A stretch of 64,000 nucleotides of DNA, from positions 6,862,773 through 6,926,772 of the forward strand of contig NW_003101681.1 of assembly GCF_000003855.2 (NCBI RefSeq), read 5' to 3'. Positions 46,076-57,599 of this stretch are shown piece after piece. Below the pieces are notes generated by a model. The model saw only the letters and a list, made by a program, of their open reading frames with translations, did not search any database and was not told the DNA's origin. The position numbers were made by a program, and so were the translations under genes. The stretch's first letter is position 1; each line of letters opens with the position of its first letter. Source of the DNA: Blastomyces gilchristii SLH14081. Lineage: Eukaryota; Ascomycota; Eurotiomycetes; Onygenales; Ajellomycetaceae.

Positions 46076-49000
46076 ATGAATGTACAACAAAAACAACAAA
46101 AAAAGTTTAAAAACTCTTCAAAAATCACATTTATTCAAAATAATGTGGATAGAAACTCAAATTGTATTTATTCTTATCTTCAGATTGCATTTGAATAAAA
46201 AGTTGACTTTGTACTTCTTCAAGAATCAAATTTTGATACTGAGCAAAAGTACATCATTTCTCATTCAAGCTATTACTGCTTTCTTCCTGAAAAATCTGAG
46301 ATAAAATCAAGAGTAGCAATCTATGAGAGAAAAAGATCAACATATCAATTTAATCTGAGATTTGATATCATATCTGACTCTGCCATTCTAGTGGTGATAT
46401 TATAGATAAAGATAATGAGTTTGATACTATTCAACTTATAATATCTATATGAAAATCATTGAAAGAAAACANNNNNNNNNNNNNNNNNNNNNNNNNNNNN
46501 NNNNNNNNNNNNNNNNNNNNNNNNNNNNNNNNNNNNNNNNNNNNNNNNNNNNNNNNNNNNNNNNNNNNNNNNNNNNNNNNNNNNNNNNNNNNNNNNNNNN
46601 NNNNNNNNNNNNNNNNNNNNNNNNNNNNNNNNNNNNNNNNNNNNNNNNNNNNNNNNNNNNNNNNNNNNNNNNNNNNNNNNNNNNNNNNNNNNNNNNNNNN
46701 NNNNNNNNNNNNNNNNNNNNNNNNNNNNNNNNNNNNNNNNNNNNNNNNNNNNNNNNNNNNNNNNNNNNNNTCAGAATCAGATCATGAGATCATTCAATTT
46801 GATATTGAACTGAGTGAAAAACAAAGAAGTGAAAATCCTCTTCTCTCTAATCAGTATAACTTTGAAAAAGCTGATTGAAAAGCAGTTGAAGAAAGAGTAA
46901 AGCAGCTGAAATCTGAAAGGCAGAGTGAGCTCTATTGAAATCAAAGTCAAGATATGTCAAATGAAATGCTTGAGAATAGAGCAAAGCTGATTACATCTAT
47001 TCTTCTAATAAGTATTGGAGAAAATATTTCAAAGAAAAAGTCTTCTGAGTATTCCAAACCTTGGTGAAATGAGAATATCACTTCTAAAAGAAAGCAATTA
47101 GTCACTGCTAAGAGAGATTGAAAGAATCACTTAATATCTGATGAAGAGTTCAAAGCTATTCAAAATGAATATTTTTCAGATATTAAAAAAGCCAAAACAG
47201 ATTGCTGGAACAAATTTCTTGAAGAAGCATAAGAAAAAGAAGTTTTCAAAGCCTTCAACTATACTAAAACAAGAAGTGTAGCAAAGCTTTCAATCTTAGA
47301 ATATGAATTTCAGAATGAATTATATACAGCAAATTCTTTTGAGAAAAAATGTCAAGCTTTTATGAGAATTCTCTTTCAAAACTCATCATCACATTTAGAA
47401 GAGGAGAATATGTCATTTCATGAATATATTGATGAAAATAACTGGGAATGGCCTGAGCTTACATATGATGAACTAGAGTCAGCAATATTCTTAAGTTCAA
47501 TTAAAACTGCTGCAGGGCCTGATTCAATTAATCACTCAATTATTCAAAACACATATTTCTACTTGAAGAATGAATATTTTGAGCTCTTTTTCAATCTCTT
47601 AAAAAATAATTATCATTCTGAATGCTGGAGAGAATCTACTGGAGTAATCCTTGTAAAACCTAATAGAAAGGCTTCAATTTCTAAGTCATATAGAGTAATA
47701 TCTCTGTTGAACTGTTTGAGAAAAATTCTAGAAAAGATAATAGCTACTAGATTATCTTTTCTAAGCTCTATTAGTGATTCTCTTCTATTTAATGAATAAA
47801 TGAGAGATAGAAAACAATGTTCTGCAATTGATACTGTTCTCTCAGTTATGCATGATGTTCAAGTAGCAAAGCATGAAGGCCTGGTCTCAACTGCAGTTTT
47901 TATTGATATAAAAGGAGCATTTGATCATGTGTCAAAGTCTAAGATGATTCAAACTTTGAAGATGTTAAAACTGTCACTTTCTATAATAAAATGAGTCAAT
48001 TGTTTCATATCTAAAAGAATTATACAACTATTCTTTGATGGAAGAAAACAAGATAAAACTGAGATAAAAATAGAAGTATCACAAGGATCTTCAATCTCAT
48101 CTGTTTTATTTACAATATACACTGCATATCTATTCAAGAATAGAGAGATGAAAATAGTGAGATCTTCAAGTTATGTAGATGATATTGGTCTACTCTACAG
48201 TTCAAAGACAATCAAAGAGAACTTAGAAGTGATTGAGAAAGCAGCAAAGAAAATCTTTGTTAGAGCAGATATCAATCTAATTCAATTTGATATGAATAAA
48301 ACTGAGTTAATTCACTTTTTTTCCAGGTTTAATGAGAAAGAACTAAGTCTAACTCTTTTGAATAAAGAGATTAAACCCAGTTTAAATGTCAAATGACTGG
48401 GAGTATGGTTAAACTTCAAGCTGAATTTTAAATATCATATTCAACAAAGAATCATCAAGGCAGAGAGACTACTGAATAGTATAATCAGACTATCAAATAC
48501 TGAGAGAGGTCTATTCTTTCAGGCTATGAGACAGTTATACATAGCCTGTATTACCTCAGTAGCTGATTATGGAGTTCAAGTTTGATGAAATAATCAAGAA
48601 AACTTCACTGAACTCTTTCAAAGTCTATAAAACAGAGCTTTGAGAATTATTCTGAGTGCATTCAAGTCATCTCCTATTAAAGCAATGGAAATTGAAGCTT
48701 CAATTCCACCTCCTGCTATTCAATTTGAAAAGGCCTGTATGAACTATGCTCTGAGAGTCATGAAGATGATCTCAAATCATATAATCAGAGAAAGAGTCTC
48801 TTCTTCATTTTCATCAGTTAACTCAGGAAATGAACTGGATTGAAATAGATTTCTTGATTGAAATGAGAATAATACTTTAAAGAAAATGCCCTCTCAACTG
48901 TATAGACTATGTTCACTTATTAAGAATCAATTTTCTTCATTAAATGTTGAGAAAATTGATCATGAGAAGATATCTCTCTGGAGAGAAAAGCTGGAATCTC

Positions 49001-50019
49001 TTATAGACTTATAAATAAGTGAACTATCTAAAGAGAGAGAATATGAACAGCATTTGAAGAAGATCTCTATAATTAATATAAAAGACTCTATTCTGATCTA
49101 CTCAGATGGCTCAAAAAATGAGAATTTGAATAGATTAGGCGCAGGCATTGCTTATACTGAAGATAATATTAATTTTATCTCAGATTTCTGAAATTTAGGC
49201 TGTGAATCTGAAGTCTTTGATACTGAACTATTTGTAATAGTGAAAGCTTTCAAACTCATTGAAATAAAATCTCATAAAAGAGAAAATGATTTGAAAGAGA
49301 TATGAATATTCTCTGATAGTCAAGCTGCTTTAAAAAGACTTAGAAATAGTCAGATTTATAATGATCAAATGAATCTTGAACTGATTTTAAACTGTGTTTT
49401 GAAAATTCAAAAGAGAAGAATATCAAAACTGATAATTCATCTGCATTGAGTTCCTGCTCATATGAATATTCATGGCAATGAATTGGCTGGTTCAGCTGCA
49501 AAAAAGGGTTCAGAATTAAGCAGATCTATTCAAAAAACAGTGTCCTGATCTTTCATAAAGAGAAAGATAAAAGAATCTTGTTTAAACAAGTGAAATGAAA
49601 GCTGACAGAAACAAAAGAAGAGTATACATTATTCAAGATTTAAGATAAAACCAAAGTGAAAATCTTGTTCAATTAAATGTAAAAAGAAAATATTCTCATC
49701 TATAATTCAGCTGAAACTAGAATATGGTTATTTCAAATCTTATATACAAAGATTTGATGATAGATTTGATTCAACAGAGTGCTCATTCTGCAATGTGAAT
49801 GAAAATCCTGAGCATATTGTAATGCATTGTGCATTATACAATAGTCTCAGAGTCAGATTAAAGAAGAAGTATGATTTAAATTAATTAAATATGAGGTTCT
49901 TATTCTCAACTGAGACAGGAACTAAATACTTAATAGACTTTCTATCAGAAACTAGAGCAGCTATAAGAAAATGGCTGAATTCAGAAGTATCTGAATATGA
50001 AGAGGTGGAAATTGACTAG
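46076..50019 (+). pseudogene. LINE E ORF2: endonuclease, reverse transcriptase, RNase H (broken, gapped)
   Basis: ATG at 46076, 29 bp after the ORF1 stop. The APE-type endonuclease N-terminus is seen as VDFVLLQESNF; its core lies in the N gap. RT: AAGPDSI near 47510, AVFIDIKGAFDHVSKSKM (motif A), VSQGSSISSVLF (motif B) and SYVDDIGLLYSS with YVDD at 48172-48183. RNase H starts LIYSDGSKNEN near 49100, with DSQAALKRL downstream. The C-terminal CSFCNVNENPEHIVMHC follows. The protein would nick the target and copy the LINE RNA onto it. Breaks: mainly TGA at Trp codons, with TAA at 47797 and a few others. Confidence 0.9.
46472..46770. other. run of 299 N (assembly gap or mask)
   Basis: It lies in the endonuclease domain of LINE E ORF2. 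The homologous stretch in LINE D (about 50699-50998) is also about 300 bp, so the gap length looks realistic. That stretch holds the endonuclease motif AGDFNAHHLWW. Confidence 0.9.
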
Positions 50020-50396
50020 ATATAGTCTGTTGAAACAGCTATACATCATCTTTTAATAATTTTGTTTTGTTATAGTCTCTCTTTACTGTACTTGTTTTCT
50101 TCTGTTCTTTTCTCTATCTATTTAATGTGTCTATCTTTAAGACTATGTTCTCTTTTCTTTTGTCATAATATTTTCAAATGATTTCAAACTATCAGAAGGT
50201 GTTGAAATACTGCAATTTGTAAACAGTTTTTGTACTCTGAGCTGGAATTTTCTGATTTTGCATATGTGAAATTGATAAATGTATAATAGTTGACTCTATA
50301 GATATAGGAAAAACCCTGAGAACTAAAGATTGTCAGGTAGATGTCATAGTCTCTGACTGCATACATCTATAATTGAAGAATAATAATAATAATAAT
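50020..50396 (+). other. LINE E 3' UTR and tail
   Basis: Collinear with 4694-5064. The first stem-loop is damaged (CCTGAGAACTAAAGATTGTCAGG near 50315). It ends with AAT units at about 50377-50396. Confidence 0.8.
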
Positions 50397-50407
50397 CATT
50401 CCACCAA

Positions 50408-51396
50408 GGATTTGAATACTCAGAAGATTTTCTTTTTGAAATATTATCTCTAACACTTGTTAGAATAATAGATGTAATAAGCTTCACTCTATTCTCAAGC
50501 ATTTCATTTGAGATATCTTGACCAGAATTCCAATATAGCTCATTCTGTCTTTCAGATTTTAACAGTTTTATACTTTCTTCAACTGCTTTTCAATCAGCTT
50601 TTTCAAAGTTATACTGATTAGAGAGAAGAGGATTTTCACTCATTTGTTTTTCACTCAGTTCAATATCAAATTGAATAATCTCATGACCTGATTCTGATGT
50701 CTCATTTGAATCAATAAACCAGTTTACAAGTCTTCTTTTCATTAGATTTTATGACATGAAGATTAGATCTATAATAGACTTCTGTTTCATGTCTTTTCTA
50801 AAGAATGTTTGTTGATCAGACTTATTAACCAAATCTATTGAATGCTCAAAGGTTCATTCAACCAGATTATCAGCTCTCACTGCTCTCTTGCATTCTGAAT
50901 TTCATCAGAGATGATGTGCATTGAAATCTCCTGCAATTATAGAGTTTCTTGATCAAGTTATGTTCAGAAATCCTCTATCAATTGTTCAGATATTGTTATT
51001 TTTCTTCAATGACTTTTCATTATAGATATTTATGAGCTGTATAGTATCAAACTCATTTTCTTTATCTATAATATCACTCATGAGAATATCAGGGTCAGAC
51101 ATAATATCAAATCTTAGATTAAATTGATATCTTGATCTCTTTCTTTCATAGATCACTACTCTTGACTTTATCTCAGACTTTTGAGGTAAAAAGCAGTAGT
51201 AGCTTGAATGAGAAATGACATATTTTTGCTCAGCATTAAAATTCAGCTTCTGAAGCAGTATAAAATCAACTTTTTATTCAAATGTAATTTGAAGACAAGA
51301 ATAAATACAATTTGAGTTTCTATTCACATTATTTTGAATAAATGTGATTTTTGAAGAGTTTTTAAACTGTTTTTGTTGTTTTTGTTGTATATTCAT
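50408..51396 (-). pseudogene. LINE D ORF2: endonuclease part (degenerate)
   Basis: Minus strand from the ATG at 51396 (MNIQQKQQKQ). EN motifs visible: IIAGDFNAHHLWWNS near 50930 (core GDFNAHH with catalytic Asp, Asn and His) and QKSIIDLIFMS near 50780. These belong to the APE-like endonuclease that nicks the insertion site. The frame continues at 42696 beyond LINE E. It gives the sequence context missing in the LINE E gap. Confidence 0.82.
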
Positions 51397-51419
51397 ACTA
51401 AAAGAGAGTAGAGTAGAAT

Positions 51420-53033
51420 CTAATCACTATCATCAGATAGTAGATTATAACTGTTCTGAAAAGTAGGAATCTCAACTGCTTGCATTATATCTAGTTTATT
51501 ATCAGAGTCATTTCTCAATTCTCTAATCTTAACAGAAGTTTGAGAATTCAAATTCTGTTTACATTTAGCTGAAGAATTGAAGTTTGAAGACTTAGATAGT
51601 TGAGAGTTTCTTCTTTTTGAGCTTGTAGTTGTGAGTTTACTGGCTTGACTCTTCTCTTCAGTTCTAGATTGACTTTGAGCTTCATCTTTTCTCCAGTTCT
51701 TTTGAGTTTTAGAAGTAAATATACATTCTTTTGAGCTAGATGCATGTTTTTCTTTGCAATTAGAGCACTTAAGCAGAGTATATTGACAAATTTCATCTCT
51801 TTTTGAGCATGTTTCACATTTATGCTCACTAGTTTTGTGATCTCTGGCACAGAATGCACATTTTGAGTCTTTAAAACATGAGATTGCAAAGTGTTCATAT
51901 CTTTGACAGTTTGAACACTGTGTTTGAGCTTTGAGATTCATTCTTGAGTCTTTGTATTCATGAACTCTCATTTTCAAACCTGCTACTCTTACTTCAGAGA
52001 TCTTTGACTGTTCAAGTGTTTTTATATATACTAGAACAGAGGCATTTCTTCTGCTTTATCTTAACTCAATTGAATTTAGTTATACAGGCTTCTTTCTCAG
52101 TTGAATAGAGTTGTATTCTTCTAATTCATTTTTGAGAAGTAGCATTCCTTCTTCACAGTCAAAAATTTCAACTGAAATATCATAAAGAATGAATTTGTCT
52201 CACTTTTCATCTCTTTCAGATAGAATTGTTGTGTTTAGCAAAGATTCTACTGCTGACTTTCAGAGATTCTCATTCTGAATAAGGAATTCAGCACTGAATT
52301 CAGGCATTGTAGTCAGAATGATGAAGTTTTCAAAGAATGATGACTCAATTGAAGCTATGACTGATTTTTGAACTTTAATATCAGTCATCAACTGAGAAAA
52401 GAACTGCTGATTAATTTCATTTCTGATTCTGAAAATGAGATTTGAGTTTAGCTTGTTTCTTTGCAGAATGTCCTGATTTGAGACTTTGAGAATAAGTCTT
52501 CTATTTCTGAAGATTTAAAAGTTTTTCTCTTTTTGCATTTTCTTTTCCACTTTTCTATGAATAGAGACATGAGCAGTATTCTTCTCAGTTTTCTCAGGAT
52601 TTTGAGCAGGTTTTGAGATAGCAGATTTAGAGATAGCAGATTCAGCTGCTTGAGCATATGTTTTCTTCTAATTCAAAGAAGAAGAAGAAGTAGGAAAAAA
52701 GAAGAAAGAAGAGTAAGATAAAGAGTCAGTGATTGTACTAGGAATTTTCAAGGTTTTTTGAACTGTGTTTGAGATTTCAAGTTTGAACTTGATCATCTTC
52801 TGTAGTTGTCTAGCCTGAGCATGAAGAATTAACAGAACTTCTTCATTCATCTCACTCAGACACTGCTTTTCAAGAATCTTGCTTGCTTTTTCAAGTTCCT
52901 GTATTTCAAGAACTTGTTGTTTCTCTATTTCTTCTTTCTTTCTTCTCTTCAGAATTTCAATCTCAGGAATAGCATTTGAGAAAGCATCTTTTTTCACATC
53001 AACTGAGTGTATTTTTGAACTCATTGTTTTCAC
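51420..53033 (-). pseudogene. LINE D ORF1: Gag-like protein with zinc knuckles (broken)
   Basis: Minus-strand homologue of 44448-46046. The N-terminal open piece is 53033-52668 (MSSKIHSVDVKKDAF, coiled coil) and the C-terminal piece 51977-51420 has all three knuckles (CSNCQRYEHFAISC, CAFCARDHKTSEHKC, CSNCKEKHASSSKEC). Stops lie between them. The two ORF1 copies share most residues, so the family was young when it inserted. Confidence 0.87.
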
Positions 53034-54664
53034 TCAATGAAAAGTTGGTCAGACTGTTTCAATTGAGATATTTCTAAGTCTGTTTTCAATTGAAAAGTTG
53101 GTCAGACTGTTTTAAAAGAAGAATCAAAGACTTTTGTGTATAAAACACCTGATTTTTTTCACACTAGTTCAGTAACTAGGTTAGATTTTTGAAGAGAATC
53201 TAATAAACTAAAATTGATTTTTGAGATAAATCAATAAAATCTTTATAATCTCTTTCTTGAGATACAGTGAGGAAAAGTATGATATCAATTAATAATAAAT
53301 CAGATGATATGACAGTTTTTGAGAGAAAAACTGACAAAAAATAAATCAATTTTTTGCAGAGAAATTGATTAAAACTATTCAATTTTATTCTAAATCATTC
53401 AATTCTTCTCACACAACAAGTGTGCAACTCAAATCAGTTAATAAAGAGTATAAAAAAGAATTAAGTATTAATGAAAGCTCTTCAGTCACTGAAAAAGTAA
53501 TTCTTACTTAAAAGAATATGAAATTATGACAGAAAACAACTCTGTTTTTAATTCTTTGTAAGAATATTGTATAAAATTCAGAGAAAAACATCTTACTTTT
53601 TCAAGAGAAGTAAAAAACTATTTCTAAGATCTTTTTTTTTTGCATTAACTGCTGCAGAAGAATGAGATAGAAACTGCTAAGATATACACTACTGTATATC
53701 TTCTATCAAGACTTTCCCTCTTCAGAGTCTTGATATTATAGAGAATATAAGTCTGTTTCTATATAATAATATAAATATTGTCAGTGAGATGTAGAGAAAC
53801 TGGTTATTTATATCTTAAAATAGAAGACTTTATCAATGATTATATCAATATAGAGTTAATTCTCAAATTCAATAGAAATCTAGTGTTGCTGTTCTCAATC
53901 TCTTGCAGAATCTATTGAATATTGAGATATTAAAACTAGATTTAATATATCTCACTATGCAGGGATCAAAGGCTCAGTCAGATCTTGAAGTATACTGATT
54001 TTATAGTTGTTGTGTCTGCTGATTATGTATTGAGCACAGTTGCTGAGGTATCTTTTTGTACTTTTCTGTTGGGGATGGGCCAGATTGAGAGGGGTGGTAC
54101 AAGGGTGAGACTTGGTGTTGATATCTAGATACACTGAAGACAGACCGCGGAGATTGCACTTCAGAAGTGGCTGTTGATTATATGCTTGATATTATCGCTG
54201 AGGTATCTTTTTGTATTTTTCTGCCAGGGATGGGCCAGATTGGGAAGGACGGTACGAGGGTGGGACTTGGCGTTGGTGTTTTGGAACATCAAAGATGAAC
54301 AGGGTTTTCGCGGAGGTCGCTCCTCAGATATCTCCACAACTACAGATCGGGGATCTTCCAAAATTGAGAAGATTGGTGCATATGGCTAGGTCTCTTCACC
54401 TTACAATTTGTATGGCAATTTGGCCCGGGGTTGTGGTGTGGTAGGGGAGAATGGGGGATAATCCCACACAGGAGTTCTGAACGACGTCTGGTTCACGTTT
54501 GGCTGGATAACTCCACCACCACACGGGGTATGCGGTCGGCGATGGGGTCAAAATGCTCGTATGATCGAGGGCTTTTCGATGGATCTATCGGCGGGTTCTT
54601 ATTCGAAAAATCGAGCGAGTTCGTGGTGGAGCGGTTGTGACTTCTTGAACATAGATATCATGAA
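53034..54664 (-). promoter_or_regulatory. LINE D 5' UTR with GC-rich start and repeated units
   Basis: Mirror of the LINE E 5' UTR. 54180-54640 is GC-rich and almost unmutated; 54042 and 54197 begin the two repeated units (GCTGAGGTATCTTTTTGTA), offset 155 bp. The open frames at 54161-54640 on both strands are not shared as protein between copies in any consistent frame, so I treat them as non-coding. Confidence 0.7.
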
Positions 54665-54676
54665 AGACTTCTTATA

Positions 54677-55519
54677 AAAGCTTGACATTTTTTCTCAAAA
54701 GAGTTTACTGTATATAATTCATTCTGAAACTCATATTCTAAAACTGGAAGTTTTGCTACACTTCTTATTTTAGTATAGTTAAAAGCTTTAAAAACTTTCT
54801 TTTCTTATACTTCTTTAAGAAAGTTATTTCAGCAGTCTGTTTTAGCTCTTTTAATATCTGAAAAATATTGATTTCTGACAGCTTTGAACTCTATATCAGA
54901 TATTACATCATTCTTTCAATCTCTTCTAGCAGTAGCTAATTGTTTTCTTTTAGATAAGATATTCTCATTTCATTAAGATTTTGAATACTCAGAAGACTTT
55001 CTCTTTGAAATATTATCTCTAACACTTGTTAGAATAATAGATGTAATGAGCTTCACTCTATTCTTAAGCATTTCATTTGAGATATCTTGATCAGAATTTC
55101 AATATAGCTCACTCTGTCTTTGAGATTTTAACAGATTCATACTTTCTTCAACTGCTTTTCAATCAGCCTTTTCAAAGTTAAACTGATTAGAGAGAAGAGA
55201 GTTTTCACTCATTTATTTTTCACTCAGTTCAATATGAAATTGAATAATTTTATGATCTGATTCTGATGTCTTATTTGAATCAATAAACTAGTTTACAAGT
55301 CTTTTTTTCATTAGATTTTATGACATGAAGATTAGATCTATAATAGATTTCTATTTCATATCTTTTCTAAAGAATGTTTATTAATCAGACTTGTTAACTA
55401 AATCTATTGAATGCTTAAAGATTCATTTAATCAGATTATCAGCTCTTACTGGTCTTTTACATTCTGAATTTCATCAGAGATAATGTGTATTGAAATCTTC
55501 TATAATTATAGAGTTTCTT
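54677..55519 (-). pseudogene. LINE C ORF2: endonuclease-RT linker part (degenerate)
   Basis: Minus strand, collinear with LINE D 50408-50945 and 42400-42690. It resumes LINE C after the LINE D insertion and ends at the GypD-1 LTR. Only scattered open stretches remain. It holds the region upstream of RT and the end of the endonuclease. Confidence 0.75.
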
Positions 55520-55675
55520 TGTGGTTCGGAAGAATGTATGACCGTCGGATAATACCGCGGCCGCTTCTGAACTACTAGCGTACGCGTATGAGTGTAAAGG
55601 GGCCATAGCGTACACTAATTAATTTAGCGTACGAGATTACAATATAAGAAGCTGGTATACGCCTGTAATCATACA
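55520..55675 (+). repeat. GypD-1 5' LTR (156 bp)
   Basis: TGTGGTTCGG...AATCATACA. It is rich in CpG (GCGGCCGC, GCGTACGCG) compared with its surroundings. The partner at 62573-62730 is 2 bp longer (ATATATAAG against ATATAAG). Confidence 0.88.
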
Positions 55676-55676
55676 C

Positions 55677-55692
55677 TGGCTTAAGCAATCTT
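55677..55692 (+). other. GypD-1 candidate primer-binding site
   Basis: TGGCTTAAGCAATCTT lies one base after the LTR end and starts with TGG, the complement of the CCA end of a tRNA. GypD-2 has TGGCTTAAGCAACC at 62732, with one C/T difference. I cannot name the tRNA. Confidence 0.6.
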
Positions 55693-56034
55693 TGAATCAC
55701 ATCTAGTAGCATGTCTAAAAACCAGTGAGGAGTGCAGGCTCCTCCAGGGCGTGATAATTCCATCTACAAAGTGATTCATAGTTATCATGCCAGTGTGGTT
55801 CTAGAACATCTCAAAAGATAGTATATGAAGAGCAGTGAGCAGAAGAGCATCTGATTGATGCTGCTTTGCTTGTTAAGGGAAAACTTCACACTCAGGTGAA
55901 TGCCATGTATGAGACATGAACAGATGAGATGTGAGAAAGAAGATGAGAGCAGTGAACCAGATTCAAAGAAGTCTGCTCCCTACTCAAAAGAAGGATAAAA
56001 GAAGAGGTGGTCATCACTGAAGTTATACAATGAT

Positions 56035-56115
56035 AACAGAAATCATATACCAATATAGCAATAGAATGATATAGTGATATAACAATACAGTGATATAGCA
56101 ATATAATGATACAAG
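56035..56115 (+). repeat. short tandem repeat in the GypD-1 leader
   Basis: Imperfect AT-rich units of about 10-14 bp built on GATATAGCAATA / GATATAACAATA. GypD-2 has only about one unit at the same place (63095-63110), so the array expanded or contracted between copies. Confidence 0.65.
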
Positions 56116-56159
56116 CGATATAATGATAGACATTGTACAATCAACCAGAAATCACTGAA

Positions 56160-57500
56160 ATGAATATCTCTTCTAGCTGATATGAACAACACTCTTCTCT
56201 GCTACTTGAACTGAAAGGTATGCAGAACCTCTCAGAGGGTTTACTTAAAGCAGTAAGAAAAGCAGCTGAGACTGCTGAACTGGAATTGAAGCTCTGTACA
56301 TGTACAAGGATTCTAAATGAGATTGAGATCTTGCATACACAGTGACAGGTCAAGATGAAAGCTAAACAATAATTGATATTTACTGTGAATTAAGCATTCA
56401 CTATGAAGAGCTTCACTGACACAATTATCATCATCAATAAGAATAGAGAAAACCAGATCTTAGGCCTGCAGTAGAAGATTGAATGTTTACACAGACAGAT
56501 AACTACACTGAATCTGAAGATCTCATCATGATCATTCATGATCTCTTCAGAAGTGTACACATCATCAGAGATCACTGTGCAGAATGAGAATTCAAGTATG
56601 AAATATATCAAGTCAGAAGATCTGCTGAAGTTATCAAGCTTTAATAGTGACTGAAAAAATGATGCTGCAATCAGCTGACTAAGTCAGATACAATTATATT
56701 ATCAGATTGAATATGAACTCACAGACAGACAGTTAACAGAATTTCAACATGTCTTAAGATCTGCTGTATTTCTACATGAAAAAGCAAAGTCATTATAAAT
56801 GACTGATGAAAAGATAAATCTTACAGATCTGAAGCAATATTCATTCTTATAAACATGAAATAAGTTTTTCAAATAAATCTTGCATAACTTTGAGAAAGTG
56901 AATGTATAAGACAAGTATTATAAATACTTTACTGAGTGTAGATAAGTGAGTAATCTTACATTGTACTTCACACACTTCAGCTTACACTATTTTATATTAA
57001 ATGAAGAGCTTTCAATATCTTTCTGTTTATAGATCTTTATTCATGATCTTACATCTGAGTTGAGAGTGAAATGAAAATGCTTAATCTTATAGCCAGATAT
57101 AGTGAAGAAAGTATACAACATTCTTATCATACAGAAACAAGCAAGTCAATTACAATAGAAAATACTGCAATTGAGTATATCTCAGTGAAGAATGAGTAAT
57201 CAGACTTCTATAACACAAGTCACACACTCAGACACAATGAATCTAGATCTGAATGTCATTGCTAAAGTACTGAATTCTCTGAAAAAGAGATTCTCTGAGT
57301 GAAAACCTTGATATCATGAGCATTGAGCTTGCTTCAACTGCAGACACTAAAATCATGATGTAAAAGATTGCACTCAGTATGTGTAGTTAAAAAACTAGCA
57401 GAATCAGTGAGCTCAGAGACACTCACTGATATTCTATGAAAAGTCTTCAAAGTGAAAGAGATGCCTGTGTTAGATGACTCTCTGAATTCTGTAAATACAA
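56160..57500 (+). pseudogene. GypD-1 gag with zinc knuckle (degenerate)
   Basis: It starts at the ATG at 56160, the same position as the GypD-2 start at 63144. The N-terminal part is a helical, charged stretch (LLKAVRKAAETAELELKLC) that looks like a coiled coil. The middle, near 56690-56990, has capsid-like text (IEYELTDRQLTEFQHVL, HNFEKVNV). At about 57329-57371 a CCHC knuckle reads CFNCRH-x-NHDVKDC, where x is a stop. Many TGA codons break it. Confidence 0.75.
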
Positions 57501-57599
57501 AGAAGAAGCAGGCTTCTGAATGAGGTGCAGATGAGAATGATAAAGTGAATACTTATCTCAATATCTTGAGATCTGAAATATTAATGTATAGAGAGCACT

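Larger units (their letters stand above)
42708..50396 (+). mobile_element. LINE E: full-length Tad-like LINE (7.69 kb)
   Basis: Flanked by an 11-bp duplication with one mismatch (CATTTCACCAA 42697-42707, CATTCCACCAA 50397-50407) inside LINE D. It contains a 1.74-kb 5' UTR, ORF1, a 29-bp spacer, ORF2, a 377-bp 3' UTR and an AAT tail. It runs head-to-head with the 5' half of LINE D. A 299-base gap of N lies in the endonuclease region. Confidence 0.93.
38832..54664 (-). mobile_element. LINE D: full-length Tad-like LINE, split by LINE E
   Basis: The 3' tail of ATT units starts at 38832 and the 5' end is at about 54664. The 12-bp duplication AGACTTCTTATA flanks it (38820-38831 and 54665-54676) inside LINE C. 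Removing LINE E and the hAT-like copy leaves about 7.6 kb with 5' UTR, ORF1, ORF2 and 3' UTR, the same as LINE E. It is therefore an untruncated insertion. Confidence 0.92.
22753..55519 (-). mobile_element. LINE C: large Tad-like LINE in three pieces
   Basis: Pieces 22753-25588, 38614-38819 and 54677-55519 join into one continuous LINE. The first join is interrupted by GypA-3 (5-bp duplication AAAAT) and the second by LINE D (12-bp duplication AGACTTCTTATA at 38820-38831 and 54665-54676). The tail is an irregular ATT array at 22753-22790. The 5' end is missing where the GypD-1 LTR begins at 55520. It is among the most mutated LINE copies. Confidence 0.88.

Noticed and set aside
44448..50019. 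TGA read as tryptophan (altered genetic code, or mitochondrial origin)
   Set aside because: Frames open up strikingly if TGA is read as Trp. However, the same positions are TGG in less mutated copies, TAA/TAG stops also occur, and the elements are nuclear retrotransposons. Mutation explains it.
42700..54650. Inverted repeat as an assembly artefact (false palindrome)
   Set aside because: The two arms differ at many positions, each LINE has its own target duplication, and only one arm carries the N gap.
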